From: Candidatus Sericytochromatia bacterium
GTDB taxonomy: Bacteria; Cyanobacteriota; Sericytochromatia; UBA7694
Assembly (NCBI GenBank): GCA_018780035.1
Contig: JADMKE010000004.1
Coordinates: forward strand, 62,001-126,000
DNA: 64,000 nucleotides
Direction: 5' to 3'
Below the pieces are notes generated by a model. That model did not search any database, was not told the DNA's origin, and was given only the letters and a program-made list of their open reading frames with translations. How positions within the stretch are numbered: position 1 is the first letter of the stretch; every line of letters starts with the position of its first letter. A program made the position numbers and the translations under genes. Shown piece after piece: positions 6,456 to 15,064 of the stretch.

Positions 6456-9311
6456 TTATGGCTGGGGTGAATCGCCTTCAGACTCATCTTCTGGCTCATC
6501 TTGATCTTCGTCTGGCCAGGGGGCGCTGCTTTCAACCGCAGCGCTTTGCAGCCAAGGCTTGAGCAAATCCAGCAGGGCATCGGCTTGGGTGGCATTTAAG
6601 GCTTGGGCCAGCAACAGCGTTTGTTCTTCTTGCACTTCAGAGCTGGGTGGCCGCCAACTCAGAATCAGGCTTTGCCGATCAAAGGCACCGGGCTCCAAAA
6701 CCAATTTGCCCAGCTCAGAGAGGGGGTAACTTTGCCAAGCTCCCCGGCGACGCAGTGAGAGACTTTGGCCACTGAGGGCAAATTCTTTGCGCCAGCGCAG
6801 GGGCCAGACCAGCCAGAGCAAGAGCAGCAGGGCCGCCAGGCCACCGCCAAAGGCGGCCAGGGGCACATAATGAACCTGTTCAATTGGGGCTGCTTTATCT
6901 GCAAAGCCTTGGGCAAAGAGCCGGATATTGCCCGCCAAAATATGGGCGGCGGGCTCTTCTGAAAGCGTGGTGATCCAGATTTGGTTTTGGGTGGTTTGCA
7001 GCACGATATCAAAGACAGGGATCGGCTCTTTTTGCTCGGGCTGTTGGATCGTTTTGGGGATCACCAGGATGTCGCGGATCGCCCCCACAGGAATGGCGTT
7101 GCGGGTCTGGCGCAGCAGGGCCTGTTCCTGAAAGACGCAGGCCGGTTCGGGGGTTTTGGCGCAATAGAAGCTGAGTTTTAGCACCTGGGTCTGATCGTAA
7201 GCAACAATACCAATCAACAAGAAAACAACCGAGAGCAAGAGCAGGGTCAGGCGGGCCCAGGCCCCGCCGCGCTGTTTGATCCGCAATTGGCCGCTGGTTT
7301 CGCGGTAGATCCAGGTGTTGCGCCAGTTGAGACCTGGCGAGAGACGTTCGGCTTTGACTTTGGGACGCCGTTGCAGGGCTGGGGCTTCTGTCGCTATTTG
7401 TGCCTGTGTTTCTGGCTCTGTTTCTGGGGTTGTGGCAGGCTGTGATGGCCAGGTCTCTGCTTGGGTTGAAAAGGGCTCAAGATAAACTTCAGTGGGGCTT
7501 TCGCTGGCTGTGCTTCCGGTTTCTGTATTTGCGGGCACGGTTATTTCGGGCTCGGCCTCACTTGGTGCAAGTGCTGGGGTGCTGTCTATCGCTGTCGCGA
7601 GAGCGGGATCGACTGTGGCCTCGGAGGTCTTTTCCTCAGCCAAGCTGTCGGGAATGTCGAGGCTGTCGGGGCTGTCTGCTTCTGGAGCGGCTTCCGCAGG
7701 GATCGGCACCCGAATCCATTTTGCTTTAACAAAAGGCAGGGCCAACGGGTAGCGGTAGAGCTGGCTTTTGCCTGCCCGAATGGCGGCGCTGATACCGGCT
7801 ACCAATCCGACCAAAACCAGCAGCCCGCCCAGACCCAGGCCGAGATAGACAAAGTATTCCGAGTTGAGTTCAATTGGCAATTTGATCGGTACATAGCTCT
7901 GCACCAAAAAGATCCAGGCCAAACCAACCGTCAGGCCACCCAAGAGCAGCAGATGTAAGACAAAAGAGAGCTGAAAATTGAGCAGGCTGCGGGCGTGTTG
8001 GGCCAAAAAGACCGAACGGCGGCGTTGGCGCAGCCAAACGATCAGGGGCAAGAAGAAAAAACCGGGCAGGCCGAGCAAATGCAACAAGACGGCGGCCCGC
8101 CGCTCTTTTTTGCTGCTTTCAATTTGGGTTGGTTTGTCGTCGGGATCGAGGCTCAACGGGCGGCCCAATACCGCCTCGCGGAAGGGTCTGAGCACCATCA
8201 AGAGCGGTGAGAAGAGAATCGTGAAGATTTTAATATCCTGCATTTGCAGCAGCAGGAGAATGCCGACAATGCCAAAGGCCAGATTCTGAACCCAGGCCGC
8301 CAAGACGGGGGGTACGGTACCCGCTGCCCCCAAACTGGTAAAGGTCGAATAGGCCAAATACCAGACAAAGACCAGGGCAATGCTGATTGCCACGCCAAAA
8401 TAATTGCCCATTTTGGAAAAGCGAATGCCAATCGGGGCCGCCAGCAGAATCGTAAAAAAGGTTGCCAGCGGCAGCGAAAATTTGGTGTGGTAGTCCATTT
8501 CGTCGCGTTTGGTGTCTTCGCCCCGCTTGCGCTTTTCGTCGATCAATTTGGCGGCTTCTCCCGAAGCGACCTGGCGTACGTCCACGCCATTGTTAAAGAT
8601 CAGCTCGGGTTTGAGATCCATTTCAATTTCCATGCGCTCAAAGCGGATCTCATGATCGACAAAACCCTGGTAGTCGAGTTTGCGCAGCACCCCTTTGTTG
8701 AGAATCCACTTGGTCTGTTTGCGCGTGGCGGTCTCAGCGGTAATGATCTGGGGGTGCCCGCCTTTGCTCTGGTCCATGATATATATTTTTTTGAGCAGGT
8801 TCTTTTTGCGGTCGATCGACTGCACATAAAAATTGCGGTTATCCGCCTTGAGGAAGTTTTTCTCTTTCAGCGCTTGCAGCGGCTCGCGCTTCATCATGTT
8901 TTTGAGAATTTCCACGGTCTGCTGGTTGGCCCAGGGCACGACTTTTTCTTGCAGCCCCCAGCCAATCGCGCTGATCACAATCGAGGCCAGAATCACCGAA
9001 GCTATGACGCGGTTGAGACTGATCCCCGCGGCCCGCAGGGCAATGATCTCCGAATCGCGCCCCAATCGCCCCAAGGCCAGCAAGGTGGCAAACATATACG
9101 CCACGGGCAGGGTGACAACCACAATTGCAGGCAGGTTAAAGGCCAACATCCGCCCCACGGTGCCCGGATCGATATTGCTTTTGACGATCAGCTCCATGAA
9201 AATATACAGGGTATTGGAGATCATGATGATCATAAAGGCCAACACCCCGGCGAGAAAGGGCTTAAACAGCTCTCCGAGGATATAGCGGTCGATCAGACGA
9301 AAGAAGGGCAT
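6456..9311 (-). CDS. LptF/LptG-type permease fused to DUF4870-like and PH-like membrane domains
   Basis: 951 aa, while LptF and LptG are about 360. Residues 1-365 are a YjgP/YjgQ permease: MPFFRLIDRYILGELFKPF at the start, three N-terminal membrane segments, a periplasmic beta-jellyroll part, then FSLPLATFFTILLAAPIGI and two more segments. LptF and LptG form the inner-membrane part of the LPS transporter with LptB. After this, about 400-525 resembles a DUF4870/Tic20-like membrane domain (VLLHLLGLPGFFFLPLIVWL, then RSLLNFQLSF). A Glu/Thr/Pro-rich linker (about 545-645) leads to a second membrane unit with two helices and PH-like beta segments (IRDILVIPKT, IWITTLSEEPAAHILAGNIR). The extension is not known in LptF/G to me and may be regulatory. 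No partner permease or LptB lies here. Start has AGGT six bases upstream. Confidence 0.85.
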   Translation of the reverse strand: MPFFRLIDRYILGELFKPFLAGVLAFMIIMISNTLYIFMELIVKSNIDPGTVGRMLAFNLPAIVVVTLPVAYMFATLLALGRLGRDSEIIALRAAGISLNRVIASVILASIVISAIGWGLQEKVVPWANQQTVEILKNMMKREPLQALKEKNFLKADNRNFYVQSIDRKKNLLKKIYIMDQSKGGHPQIITAETATRKQTKWILNKGVLRKLDYQGFVDHEIRFERMEIEMDLKPELIFNNGVDVRQVASGEAAKLIDEKRKRGEDTKRDEMDYHTKFSLPLATFFTILLAAPIGIRFSKMGNYFGVAISIALVFVWYLAYSTFTSLGAAGTVPPVLAAWVQNLAFGIVGILLLLQMQDIKIFTILFSPLLMVLRPFREAVLGRPLSLDPDDKPTQIESSKKERRAAVLLHLLGLPGFFFLPLIVWLRQRRRSVFLAQHARSLLNFQLSFVLHLLLLGGLTVGLAWIFLVQSYVPIKLPIELNSEYFVYLGLGLGGLLVLVGLVAGISAAIRAGKSQLYRYPLALPFVKAKWIRVPIPAEAAPEADSPDSLDIPDSLAEEKTSEATVDPALATAIDSTPALAPSEAEPEITVPANTETGSTASESPTEVYLEPFSTQAETWPSQPATTPETEPETQAQIATEAPALQRRPKVKAERLSPGLNWRNTWIYRETSGQLRIKQRGGAWARLTLLLLSVVFLLIGIVAYDQTQVLKLSFYCAKTPEPACVFQEQALLRQTRNAIPVGAIRDILVIPKTIQQPEQKEPIPVFDIVLQTTQNQIWITTLSEEPAAHILAGNIRLFAQGFADKAAPIEQVHYVPLAAFGGGLAALLLLLWLVWPLRWRKEFALSGQSLSLRRRGAWQSYPLSELGKLVLEPGAFDRQSLILSWRPPSSEVQEEQTLLLAQALNATQADALLDLLKPWLQSAAVESSAPWPDEDQDEPEDESEGDSPQP

Positions 9312-9471
9312 GAATTTACCTGTTTACCAAATGGGGCGAAACGTATTTTGTTGGAGCAAAGCAGGGGCCCAAACAGAGACAAGATGTTTTAGCTTGGATT
9401 TTTAATTTTAATCCCTTTTTATGTGTGTGTGCATGTATGCATTCGTATTTAATTCGGTTCCAATCAAAATA

Positions 9472-10476
9472 TCAGCTGTTTTTACCCGATAATACCCGGC
9501 GCAGAAAAGCCTGGATTTTGGCTTGAACCAGCGGGGTCGCCTGAGGCGATTTAATCTGGCCCGCCAGGATGTGCTGGCTGGGATCTTCAGCCTGCCTAAA
9601 AGCCCAGAGTTCTTTTTTTGCACTGCCCAAACGGGAGAATGCCCTTTCAATGGCAAGCGGGCTGACGACGGTGTCCTGCGGCGCGTAAATCAAGAGGGTC
9701 GGAACGGTTATCTTTTGCAGGTTCTGAGCTTGAACAAGCTGGACCACTCCCATCATGGGCATCAGGGCCTGAACGGGATAATGCCAGGTCCAGAAACGGG
9801 CTTCCTCGGCGTTTGTTGGCTGCCAAATCCGCTCTGGTCCGAGCAGCAGTTTGGCCAATTGTGCTCCCCAAGGCCAGCCCAGCATTTGCCCCTGGGGATT
9901 GGCCAGTCCGTAATTGGGGGAAATCAGAATCAGCGCTGCCAGTTCTGGGTATTGCTGCTGAACGGCAGCCCAGGTCGCGAGACTGGCGCCTGTTGAGACG
10001 GCGACCAAGACGGTTTTTTTTCCCAGTCGTCGGCCCAGCAGCAGGGCCTCATGTGTATCGTTGACCCAGTCATTCACGCTCGCTTCGGCCAGAGCGGTGC
10101 CGGGACGGCCATGGCCCTTAAAACGTGTCAAAAAGAGATTGGCTCCCATTTGCTGGGCCAAATGCTCACACAGAGGCGACACTTCCTGCCGTGTGGCCGA
10201 AAAGCCGTGTAGGTAGACCAAGGCCACCGGCGTTTGCTGCCCCGGCTCATTCGCCCAGATGATTTTTTTTTCGCTGCCTGGGGTCACGTCCCGAAAGGGG
10301 GCCTCTGACTGCTGCAGATAGGCGTCCAGTTGCGCAGACAAGGTCACTGGATGCAGCGTTTCGTCGATTTTAATGCGGGGGCCAGAAAAAAACAGCAAGA
10401 CGAGAAGCACTGCCAGAAGCACTGGCAAAGCAGCCCAAAAGACGTGTTTGCGCTTCAGAAATGACATCTGGCTCAT
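9472..10476 (-). CDS. Membrane-anchored alpha/beta hydrolase
   Basis: Alpha/beta-hydrolase fold serine hydrolase of the carboxylesterase/lysophospholipase type. From the ATG at 10476 it has about 334 aa. An N-terminal membrane segment (residues about 14-32, rich in Leu/Val) anchors the enzyme, with the catalytic domain probably in the periplasm. Visible motifs are YLHGFS (oxyanion hole, His near 90), GHGRPG, and the nucleophile elbow AVSTG (Ser near 161), which has Ala in place of the first Gly of GxSxG. The acid is probably in LIYAPQDTVVSP and the catalytic His in PSQHIL. The substrate cannot be told. A TTG further upstream (10497) is possible, but the GAGAG-preceded ATG is preferred. It is oriented with the lptF-type gene but 160 bases away. 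Confidence 0.85.
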   Translation of the reverse strand: MSQMSFLKRKHVFWAALPVLLAVLLVLLFFSGPRIKIDETLHPVTLSAQLDAYLQQSEAPFRDVTPGSEKKIIWANEPGQQTPVALVYLHGFSATRQEVSPLCEHLAQQMGANLFLTRFKGHGRPGTALAEASVNDWVNDTHEALLLGRRLGKKTVLVAVSTGASLATWAAVQQQYPELAALILISPNYGLANPQGQMLGWPWGAQLAKLLLGPERIWQPTNAEEARFWTWHYPVQALMPMMGVVQLVQAQNLQKITVPTLLIYAPQDTVVSPLAIERAFSRLGSAKKELWAFRQAEDPSQHILAGQIKSPQATPLVQAKIQAFLRRVLSGKNS

Positions 10477-10733
10477 CCTGCTCTCTCTTTGGTTCAATTG
10501 TAACCCTGTGAGCAGGTTCTGTGAAACATGGGGTTGGGTTTGTTTGAGATGAGGGCTTCTTTTGGGGGGAGGCAGGAAGCGCTATTGGGAAAAAATTGCC
10601 CAGGCACTCAGCGACTGTCAGTTTTTCGGCCATAAATAACCAAGATAATTGTATAAAACGTGTCTTTTGTGTTTGAAAAGGAAGGATCTGTAGATGGGTT
10701 AGAATAGAAACAATGGGATTTAAGGAGTGGGTT

Positions 10734-12059
10734 ATGACAAAAATAAAGATCTTTGGCTGGCTGCTTTTATTGGCTGCTTGTATGCCTTTGGCGACGAATC
10801 AAGGGCCTGTAACCCAGCCTTCCTCTAGCCGTGCCACTACACAACTTCCTACCAGCCCAACCCCTAGTGCAAAAGTTTTTTCATCGCCACATCGCACCTT
10901 ACCCACGGTCTTTCCTGAGTCTGTTGCTTTGCCCTCAGCAATTTCAACACCCATGCCGAGGCCTTTAGAGACCCCCTTTTCCGAAAGAGGAATCACAATC
11001 ACCCCCTTGGCAGGAAACGGTATGAGAGGAAATCAAGACGGGGCTGCATTAGAAGCTCAATTTAATGGTGTGGGCCAAGTCTGTCAAGATTCTAAAGGGA
11101 ATTTGTATATTTTGGATAGATTTGCTGTTCGGTTGCTCTCTACTGATGGCAGAATTTCCTCTCTGGCTGGCACTGGAGAATCTGGTTTTAAAGATGATAT
11201 AGGTGTCCAGGCACAATTTGGCAGTCTTATGGCTTGTGCAGTAGATCAAGATGATTTTGTCTACGTTTTGGATTTAAACAATGGTCGTATTCGAAAAATT
11301 ACTGCTCATGGTATCGTTTCTACTTGGAGTGGAAGTGGGCGGTCAGATTTGGTAGATGGACCACCAGAAAAAGCCTCTTTATTTAGGGCTTATGGCATGG
11401 TTCTGGATCGTCGCAAGCAAGAATTTTTTGTCTTGGATGCTTATGGTTTACGCAGAGTGAGCCTTTCTACAGGAAATGTGTTGACGCTTTATAATGCTAC
11501 AGTGAGAGCAAAAAATCTTCATGCTGGTAGCAATAATACTTTAATAGATGGCTCTCTTCAAGATGTGGCCCTTTTAGGAAGCCCGTCAAATACGCTGCTC
11601 TTGGGTATAGACTCCCTATCTTCAAAAATTTATATATATGATTCTGAAAATTATGCTGTTCGTATTTTATCCGAAAATAATGTAACAACTTTAGCGGGTG
11701 GGGCAACCCATCAAGCTTATCGTGATGATATTGCTTTGAATGCTCGTTTTAATAGTGTTTCTCAAATCACCTTTGACTCTGAACGCAATGTTCTTTATAT
11801 CCTTGATAACTTACCTGAACATCAATTTATCCGGGTGTTAGAACCTTCAGGATTGGTCAGAACTTTGCTTTTGCCTGGTCAAACACAAGAAAGAAATCTG
11901 TTTTTTCGACAAATTGGCAGTATCTTTATCCAAGACAAAAATCATCTTCTTGTTTCTGCATTGCCTCGTTCTACGAGTCAATCGAATGAAAATGAAGTTC
12001 CTCGTTTATATATGGTGACATTGCCAGATACATTGCCACTCATTTCGCGCCGAGAATAG
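10734..12059 (+). CDS. NHL-repeat beta-propeller lipoprotein
   Basis: About 441 aa. The ATG at 10734 (AAGGAG at 10722-10727) starts MTKIKIFGWLLLLAACMP, with a lipobox LAAC and lipidation at Cys16. A Pro/Ser/Thr-rich tether follows (to about residue 90), then tandem blade motifs: LAGNGMRGNQDGAALEAQF, LAGTGESGFKDDIGVQAQF, and LAGG.AYRDDIALNARF. These are the NHL pattern in which each blade has an LAG-G box followed by an A-x-A-x-F box and a LYILD strand. The protein is paralogous to the NHL lipoprotein at 20284-21564. Such propellers are surface or periplasmic binding modules; the ligand is unknown. Base composition is more AT-rich than the neighbouring nuo genes, and an IS3 remnant follows. 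Confidence 0.85.
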   Translation: MTKIKIFGWLLLLAACMPLATNQGPVTQPSSSRATTQLPTSPTPSAKVFSSPHRTLPTVFPESVALPSAISTPMPRPLETPFSERGITITPLAGNGMRGNQDGAALEAQFNGVGQVCQDSKGNLYILDRFAVRLLSTDGRISSLAGTGESGFKDDIGVQAQFGSLMACAVDQDDFVYVLDLNNGRIRKITAHGIVSTWSGSGRSDLVDGPPEKASLFRAYGMVLDRRKQEFFVLDAYGLRRVSLSTGNVLTLYNATVRAKNLHAGSNNTLIDGSLQDVALLGSPSNTLLLGIDSLSSKIYIYDSENYAVRILSENNVTTLAGGATHQAYRDDIALNARFNSVSQITFDSERNVLYILDNLPEHQFIRVLEPSGLVRTLLLPGQTQERNLFFRQIGSIFIQDKNHLLVSALPRSTSQSNENEVPRLYMVTLPDTLPLISRRE

Positions 12060-12126
12060 CTGTCTGACCTTTTCCTAAAAAATGGGTGGAGCCCCAGCAG
12101 CAAGGAACTTGGGTATTCGTAATAAT

Positions 12127-12333
12127 ATGATCATCCAAGAAGTTGAATTAACCCGCTTAGGCTCCATGGATGTGGGCAATGCAGAAATACTTCGTCAGGG
12201 TTGTTGTTTCATTCGGATCGTGGTTCACAGTATCCATCTCAGTCAATTCAGTTGCATTTAAAAGGCTGAGGTCTCCAGCACAATTTTCGAATATATTGAG
12301 GTCTTTTACAATCGGCAAAGACTCCATCAACTA
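12127..12333 (+). pseudogene. Degraded IS3-family transposase C-terminus
   Basis: From 12262 one frame reads KAEVSSTIFEYIEVFYNRQR followed by LHQLK. The block EYIEVFYNRQR is the hallmark end of the IS3-family DDE transposase (OrfB), just after the catalytic Glu region. Upstream in the same frame a 44-codon stretch from the ATG at 12127 ends in TAA at 12259-12261; it may be diverged transposase sequence, though I cannot match it. No DDE core or terminal inverted repeats were found. It fills most of the 328-base gap between the NHL lipoprotein gene and the nuo operon terminator and suggests a past insertion beside the AT-rich lipoprotein gene. Confidence 0.65.
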
Positions 12334-12366
12334 AAAAGAGAACCCACAACTTGCGGCTTCTCTTTT
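12333..12366 (-). terminator. Terminator of the nuo operon (possibly bidirectional)
   Basis: AAAAGAGAA (12334-12342) pairs perfectly with TTCTCTTTT (12358-12366). On the minus strand the hairpin ends in a run of T, placed 22 bases past the nuoH stop. The symmetrical A/T ends would also let it work on the plus strand. Confidence 0.8.
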
Positions 12367-12387
12367 AAAAACTCACTCAACCCCTGT

Positions 12388-13578
12388 TCAAGGACTGGGA
12401 TGTGCTGACACACCCGGACGGTCGTAAGCCGCGTAAAGCCGTTTGACGCGGTGATAGGTCAGGGCCTGGTGGGCACCCAAAATGATCCCGCCGCCGACCA
12501 ACCAACCCACACCCCATTGGATCGGGCCAGGAGGCAGATAATACCAAGCGGCGGCCAAAACAATATTCAGCAGCGACATCGGCACCAGGTATTTCCAGCA
12601 GAAATTGAGCATGAGATCGACGCGGAAGCGGGGCAAAGTGCCTCTGAACCAGAAGATCACAAAGATAATGGCGTAGCTTTTGAGCATGAACCAGACCCAG
12701 CTGGGCAAAAAGGCGGGGCCGAGCCAGCCGCCCAAGAAAAAGGTGGTGGCAAAAGCCGCAATCGCAAAGGCACCCAAAAATTCGGCCATGTAAAAGAGGC
12801 CAAACTTCATGCCGCTGTATTCGGTGTGAAAACCGGCAATCAATTCAGATTCGGCTTCGGGCATGTCAAAAGGGGAGCGGTTGACCTCGGCCACGCCGCT
12901 GATAAAAAAGATCAAAAAGCCGAGCAGGCCCCAGGGGGTAAAGATATACCAGCCCGCTTCCTGGGATTTGACAATCTCCAGCGTGGACATCGAGCCCGAC
13001 ATCATCAGCACCACGACCATCGAAAAACCCATCGGAATTTCATAGGAAATGACCTGGGCCGCTCCACGCAGGGAGCTGATCAGCGAGTAGGTATTGTGCG
13101 AACTCCAGCCCGCCATCAGAATCGCAATCGTCTCAATCGAGGAGATGCTCATGATAAAAATCGTGGCCACATTGAGGTTGACCAAGAGCATGTCTTTGCC
13201 AAAAGGCAGTACCGAAAAGAGCATTACAGCGGGAATCACGACCAACATCGGGGCCAAACTGTGTAAAAGCGGGTCGGCCGCTTTGGGAATAATGTCTTCT
13301 TTGACAAACATCTTGATCCCGTCGGCAAAGGGCTGCAGCGAGCCAAAAATACCGACGCGGTTGGGGCCATAGCGCTTTTGCATGCGCGCCACCACTTTGC
13401 GCTCCATCCAGGTCAGAAAGAGCATGGTGGCAGGGCCAAAGATCAAAATGGCAGTGATGCCCACCATGATCCCCAGTTGGGTCGAAACTTGTTTGTAAAT
13501 CGGGGCGGGAATCAGGGTCTCATTGACCTTCATAATCAGGGCGTAGAGCCCTGTAAACAGACCTTCGATTGGATTCAT
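12388..13578 (-). CDS. nuoH: NADH-quinone oxidoreductase subunit H (complex I membrane arm)
   Basis: NuoH is the membrane subunit that links the quinone-binding peripheral arm to the proton pumps. About 396 aa from the ATG at 13578. Recognised from FGPATMLFLTWMERKVVARMQKR, whose core WMERK..ARMQ-RYGPNR is family-specific, from the conserved loop DGIKMFVKEDI, and from SPFDMPEAESELIAGFHTEYSGM. Eight or nine membrane segments are apparent. The ATG overlaps the nuoA stop as ATGA, so it is the last gene of a tightly coupled operon. An upstream in-frame GTG-type start (13605) would run into nuoA and is rejected. Confidence 0.95.
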   Translation of the reverse strand: MNPIEGLFTGLYALIMKVNETLIPAPIYKQVSTQLGIMVGITAILIFGPATMLFLTWMERKVVARMQKRYGPNRVGIFGSLQPFADGIKMFVKEDIIPKAADPLLHSLAPMLVVIPAVMLFSVLPFGKDMLLVNLNVATIFIMSISSIETIAILMAGWSSHNTYSLISSLRGAAQVISYEIPMGFSMVVVLMMSGSMSTLEIVKSQEAGWYIFTPWGLLGFLIFFISGVAEVNRSPFDMPEAESELIAGFHTEYSGMKFGLFYMAEFLGAFAIAAFATTFFLGGWLGPAFLPSWVWFMLKSYAIIFVIFWFRGTLPRFRVDLMLNFCWKYLVPMSLLNIVLAAAWYYLPPGPIQWGVGWLVGGGIILGAHQALTYHRVKRLYAAYDRPGVSAHPSP

Positions 13579-13937
13579 TGCCAGTCCAAACCTCCTTTGC
13601 GCCAAGCATATGCAAGCCCGAGCAGGAGCACCGACAAAAACACGGCCATTTCAGCCAGGGCCACCGGCCCCAATTTTTTGAAGTTGACTGCCCAGGGATA
13701 GACATAGAGAATTTCGATCGAGAAGATCAAAAAGGCCAGGGCAAACAGATAATACTGAATATTGTATTGGACATGCGGGTCGGATTTGGGGTGCAGACCG
13801 CACTCATAACTGGCCTCTTTGGCCGCATTGCCTTTGCGCGGGCGAAAGAAAAAGGCCCCAGCAATGGGCAGGGTCGAAAAAATGATTGCGACCAGTGAAA
13901 AAATACCAATAATGCTCCAGGCGGCTTGTTGTGTCAT
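13575..13937 (-). CDS. nuoA: NADH-quinone oxidoreductase subunit A
   Basis: Small hydrophobic complex I subunit, 120 aa, three membrane segments. The conserved KEASYECGLHP (Y-E-C-G, the loop near the quinone channel) and the FLIFSIEILYVYPWA segment, with its intramembrane Glu, identify it. Four-base overlaps with nuoI upstream and nuoH downstream show translational coupling. The gene order B-C-D-I-A-H is unlike the standard nuoA-N order. Confidence 0.95.
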   Translation of the reverse strand: MTQQAAWSIIGIFSLVAIIFSTLPIAGAFFFRPRKGNAAKEASYECGLHPKSDPHVQYNIQYYLFALAFLIFSIEILYVYPWAVNFKKLGPVALAEMAVFLSVLLLGLAYAWRKGGLDWQ

Positions 13938-15064
13938 GCTTCAGTCTCCTTTTCAGGGGCGGGTGCGGTTACTTCTGCTACCGCTTCTTCCGCCGGAGGT
14001 GTTGAATTTTCTGTTGTGGGGGCTGGCTCTGCCGCGGCTTCCGTTGCTGCTTTCTCGGCTGCTGCTTTTTCGGCTGCTTTTTTCGCTTTGACTTCCGCCG
14101 CTTTTTTGAGAGCGGCTTCTTTCAGGGCAGCCTTTTCTTCGTCACTTAAGACCTTTTTGGCGGGTTTTTCGGCAGGGGTTTCGCTGCTCTCCGGGGCAGA
14201 GGGAGCTGTTTCTGCCGCTTCAGCCACAGGGGTTCCATCTGCTGTTCCAGCTTCCGCTGCGGCTTTTTCAGCGGCCTTTTTGGCCTTGAGCTCGGCGGCT
14301 TTTTTGAGAGCCGCTTCTTTCATCGCCGCTTTTTCTTCGTCAGTTAAAACCTTTTTGGCGGGTTTTTCAGCGCCTGCTGTTACAGCAGCGCCCTCTGCCG
14401 CAGGGGTGGCTGCCTCTTCTTTGGCGGCAGCGGCTTTGGCGGCAGCTGCGGCTTTTTTGGCTTCTTCTTTGGCTTTTTTGGCCTCTTCGTCTTTGCGGCG
14501 GGTCTCGTCTTCGGTGGCACTGGCCTGGGGCCGAACCTGGGCGTAATACTCAGCGGGTACGTGCAGCTTGTCGATATCGTAGACGTAGTTTTCGCGGCGA
14601 TTTTCGGTCACGGTCAGCTCAAATTGATGGTCCATTTTGATCGCATCAAAAGGGCAAAATTCGGAGCAGAGCCCACAATTCATGCAGACCGAGGTGTCGA
14701 TAAAAAATTCATCGGGTTTGGGGATGGGTTTGCCTGCATCGTCGGTTTGCTGCACGATCCAGATACATTGCGGTGGGCAGACCTTGGCGCAGATCCCGCA
14801 GGAGGTGCAGCGGGTTTCTTGTTCGCCATTTTCTTTTTTGTCGTAGATCAGCATGGGCAAGACGCGGAAGCGCTCATAGGTCGCCCCAATCGGCATCGCC
14901 ACATCCGGGTACTGCACCGTGACCACACCCTCGGAATAGCTGCGCAAGCCATTTTCGGGCTGGCCTTTGCCAGACAGGCGTTTAAAATCTTCGACATAGG
15001 TGTCTACAAAGGTTTTCAGGGTGTAGAGCAACCCTTTGAGAACGGATGTGCCGTAAATTTTCAT
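13934..15064 (-). CDS. nuoI: NADH-quinone oxidoreductase subunit I with long Ala/Lys/Glu-rich tail
   Basis: NuoI carries clusters N6a and N6b in the electron path to N2. Residues about 1-165 are the normal subunit: [12 protein letters not shown] and [11 protein letters not shown] form the two 4Fe-4S sites, preceded by RYPDV-like [18 protein letters not shown]. The family is about 160-220 aa; this one is 376. The extra 200 residues are charged and helical, with two near-identical units of about 35 residues, each starting EKPAKKVL(T/S)DEEKAA and continuing [10 protein letters not shown](L/V)KAKKAAEK, with Pro/Thr/Ala linkers. Such tails look like extended single helices. A role in complex stability or DNA/membrane contact is only speculation. 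Four-base overlaps join it to nuoBCD and nuoA. Confidence 0.93.
   Translation of the reverse strand: MKIYGTSVLKGLLYTLKTFVDTYVEDFKRLSGKGQPENGLRSYSEGVVTVQYPDVAMPIGATYERFRVLPMLIYDKKENGEQETRCTSCGICAKVCPPQCIWIVQQTDDAGKPIPKPDEFFIDTSVCMNCGLCSEFCPFDAIKMDHQFELTVTENRRENYVYDIDKLHVPAEYYAQVRPQASATEDETRRKDEEAKKAKEEAKKAAAAAKAAAAKEEAATPAAEGAAVTAGAEKPAKKVLTDEEKAAMKEAALKKAAELKAKKAAEKAAAEAGTADGTPVAEAAETAPSAPESSETPAEKPAKKVLSDEEKAALKEAALKKAAEVKAKKAAEKAAAEKAATEAAAEPAPTTENSTPPAEEAVAEVTAPAPEKETEA

Noticed and set aside
8244..9392. 382-codon plus-strand frame
   Set aside because: Exactly antisense to the LptF permease domain, whose family motifs are unmistakable. The composition is His/Gln/Asn-rich as expected of a shadow frame.
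13926..14546. 206-codon Ala/Ser-rich plus-strand frame
   Set aside because: Antisense of the Ala/Lys-rich NuoI tail; its low-complexity repeats mirror those of nuoI.
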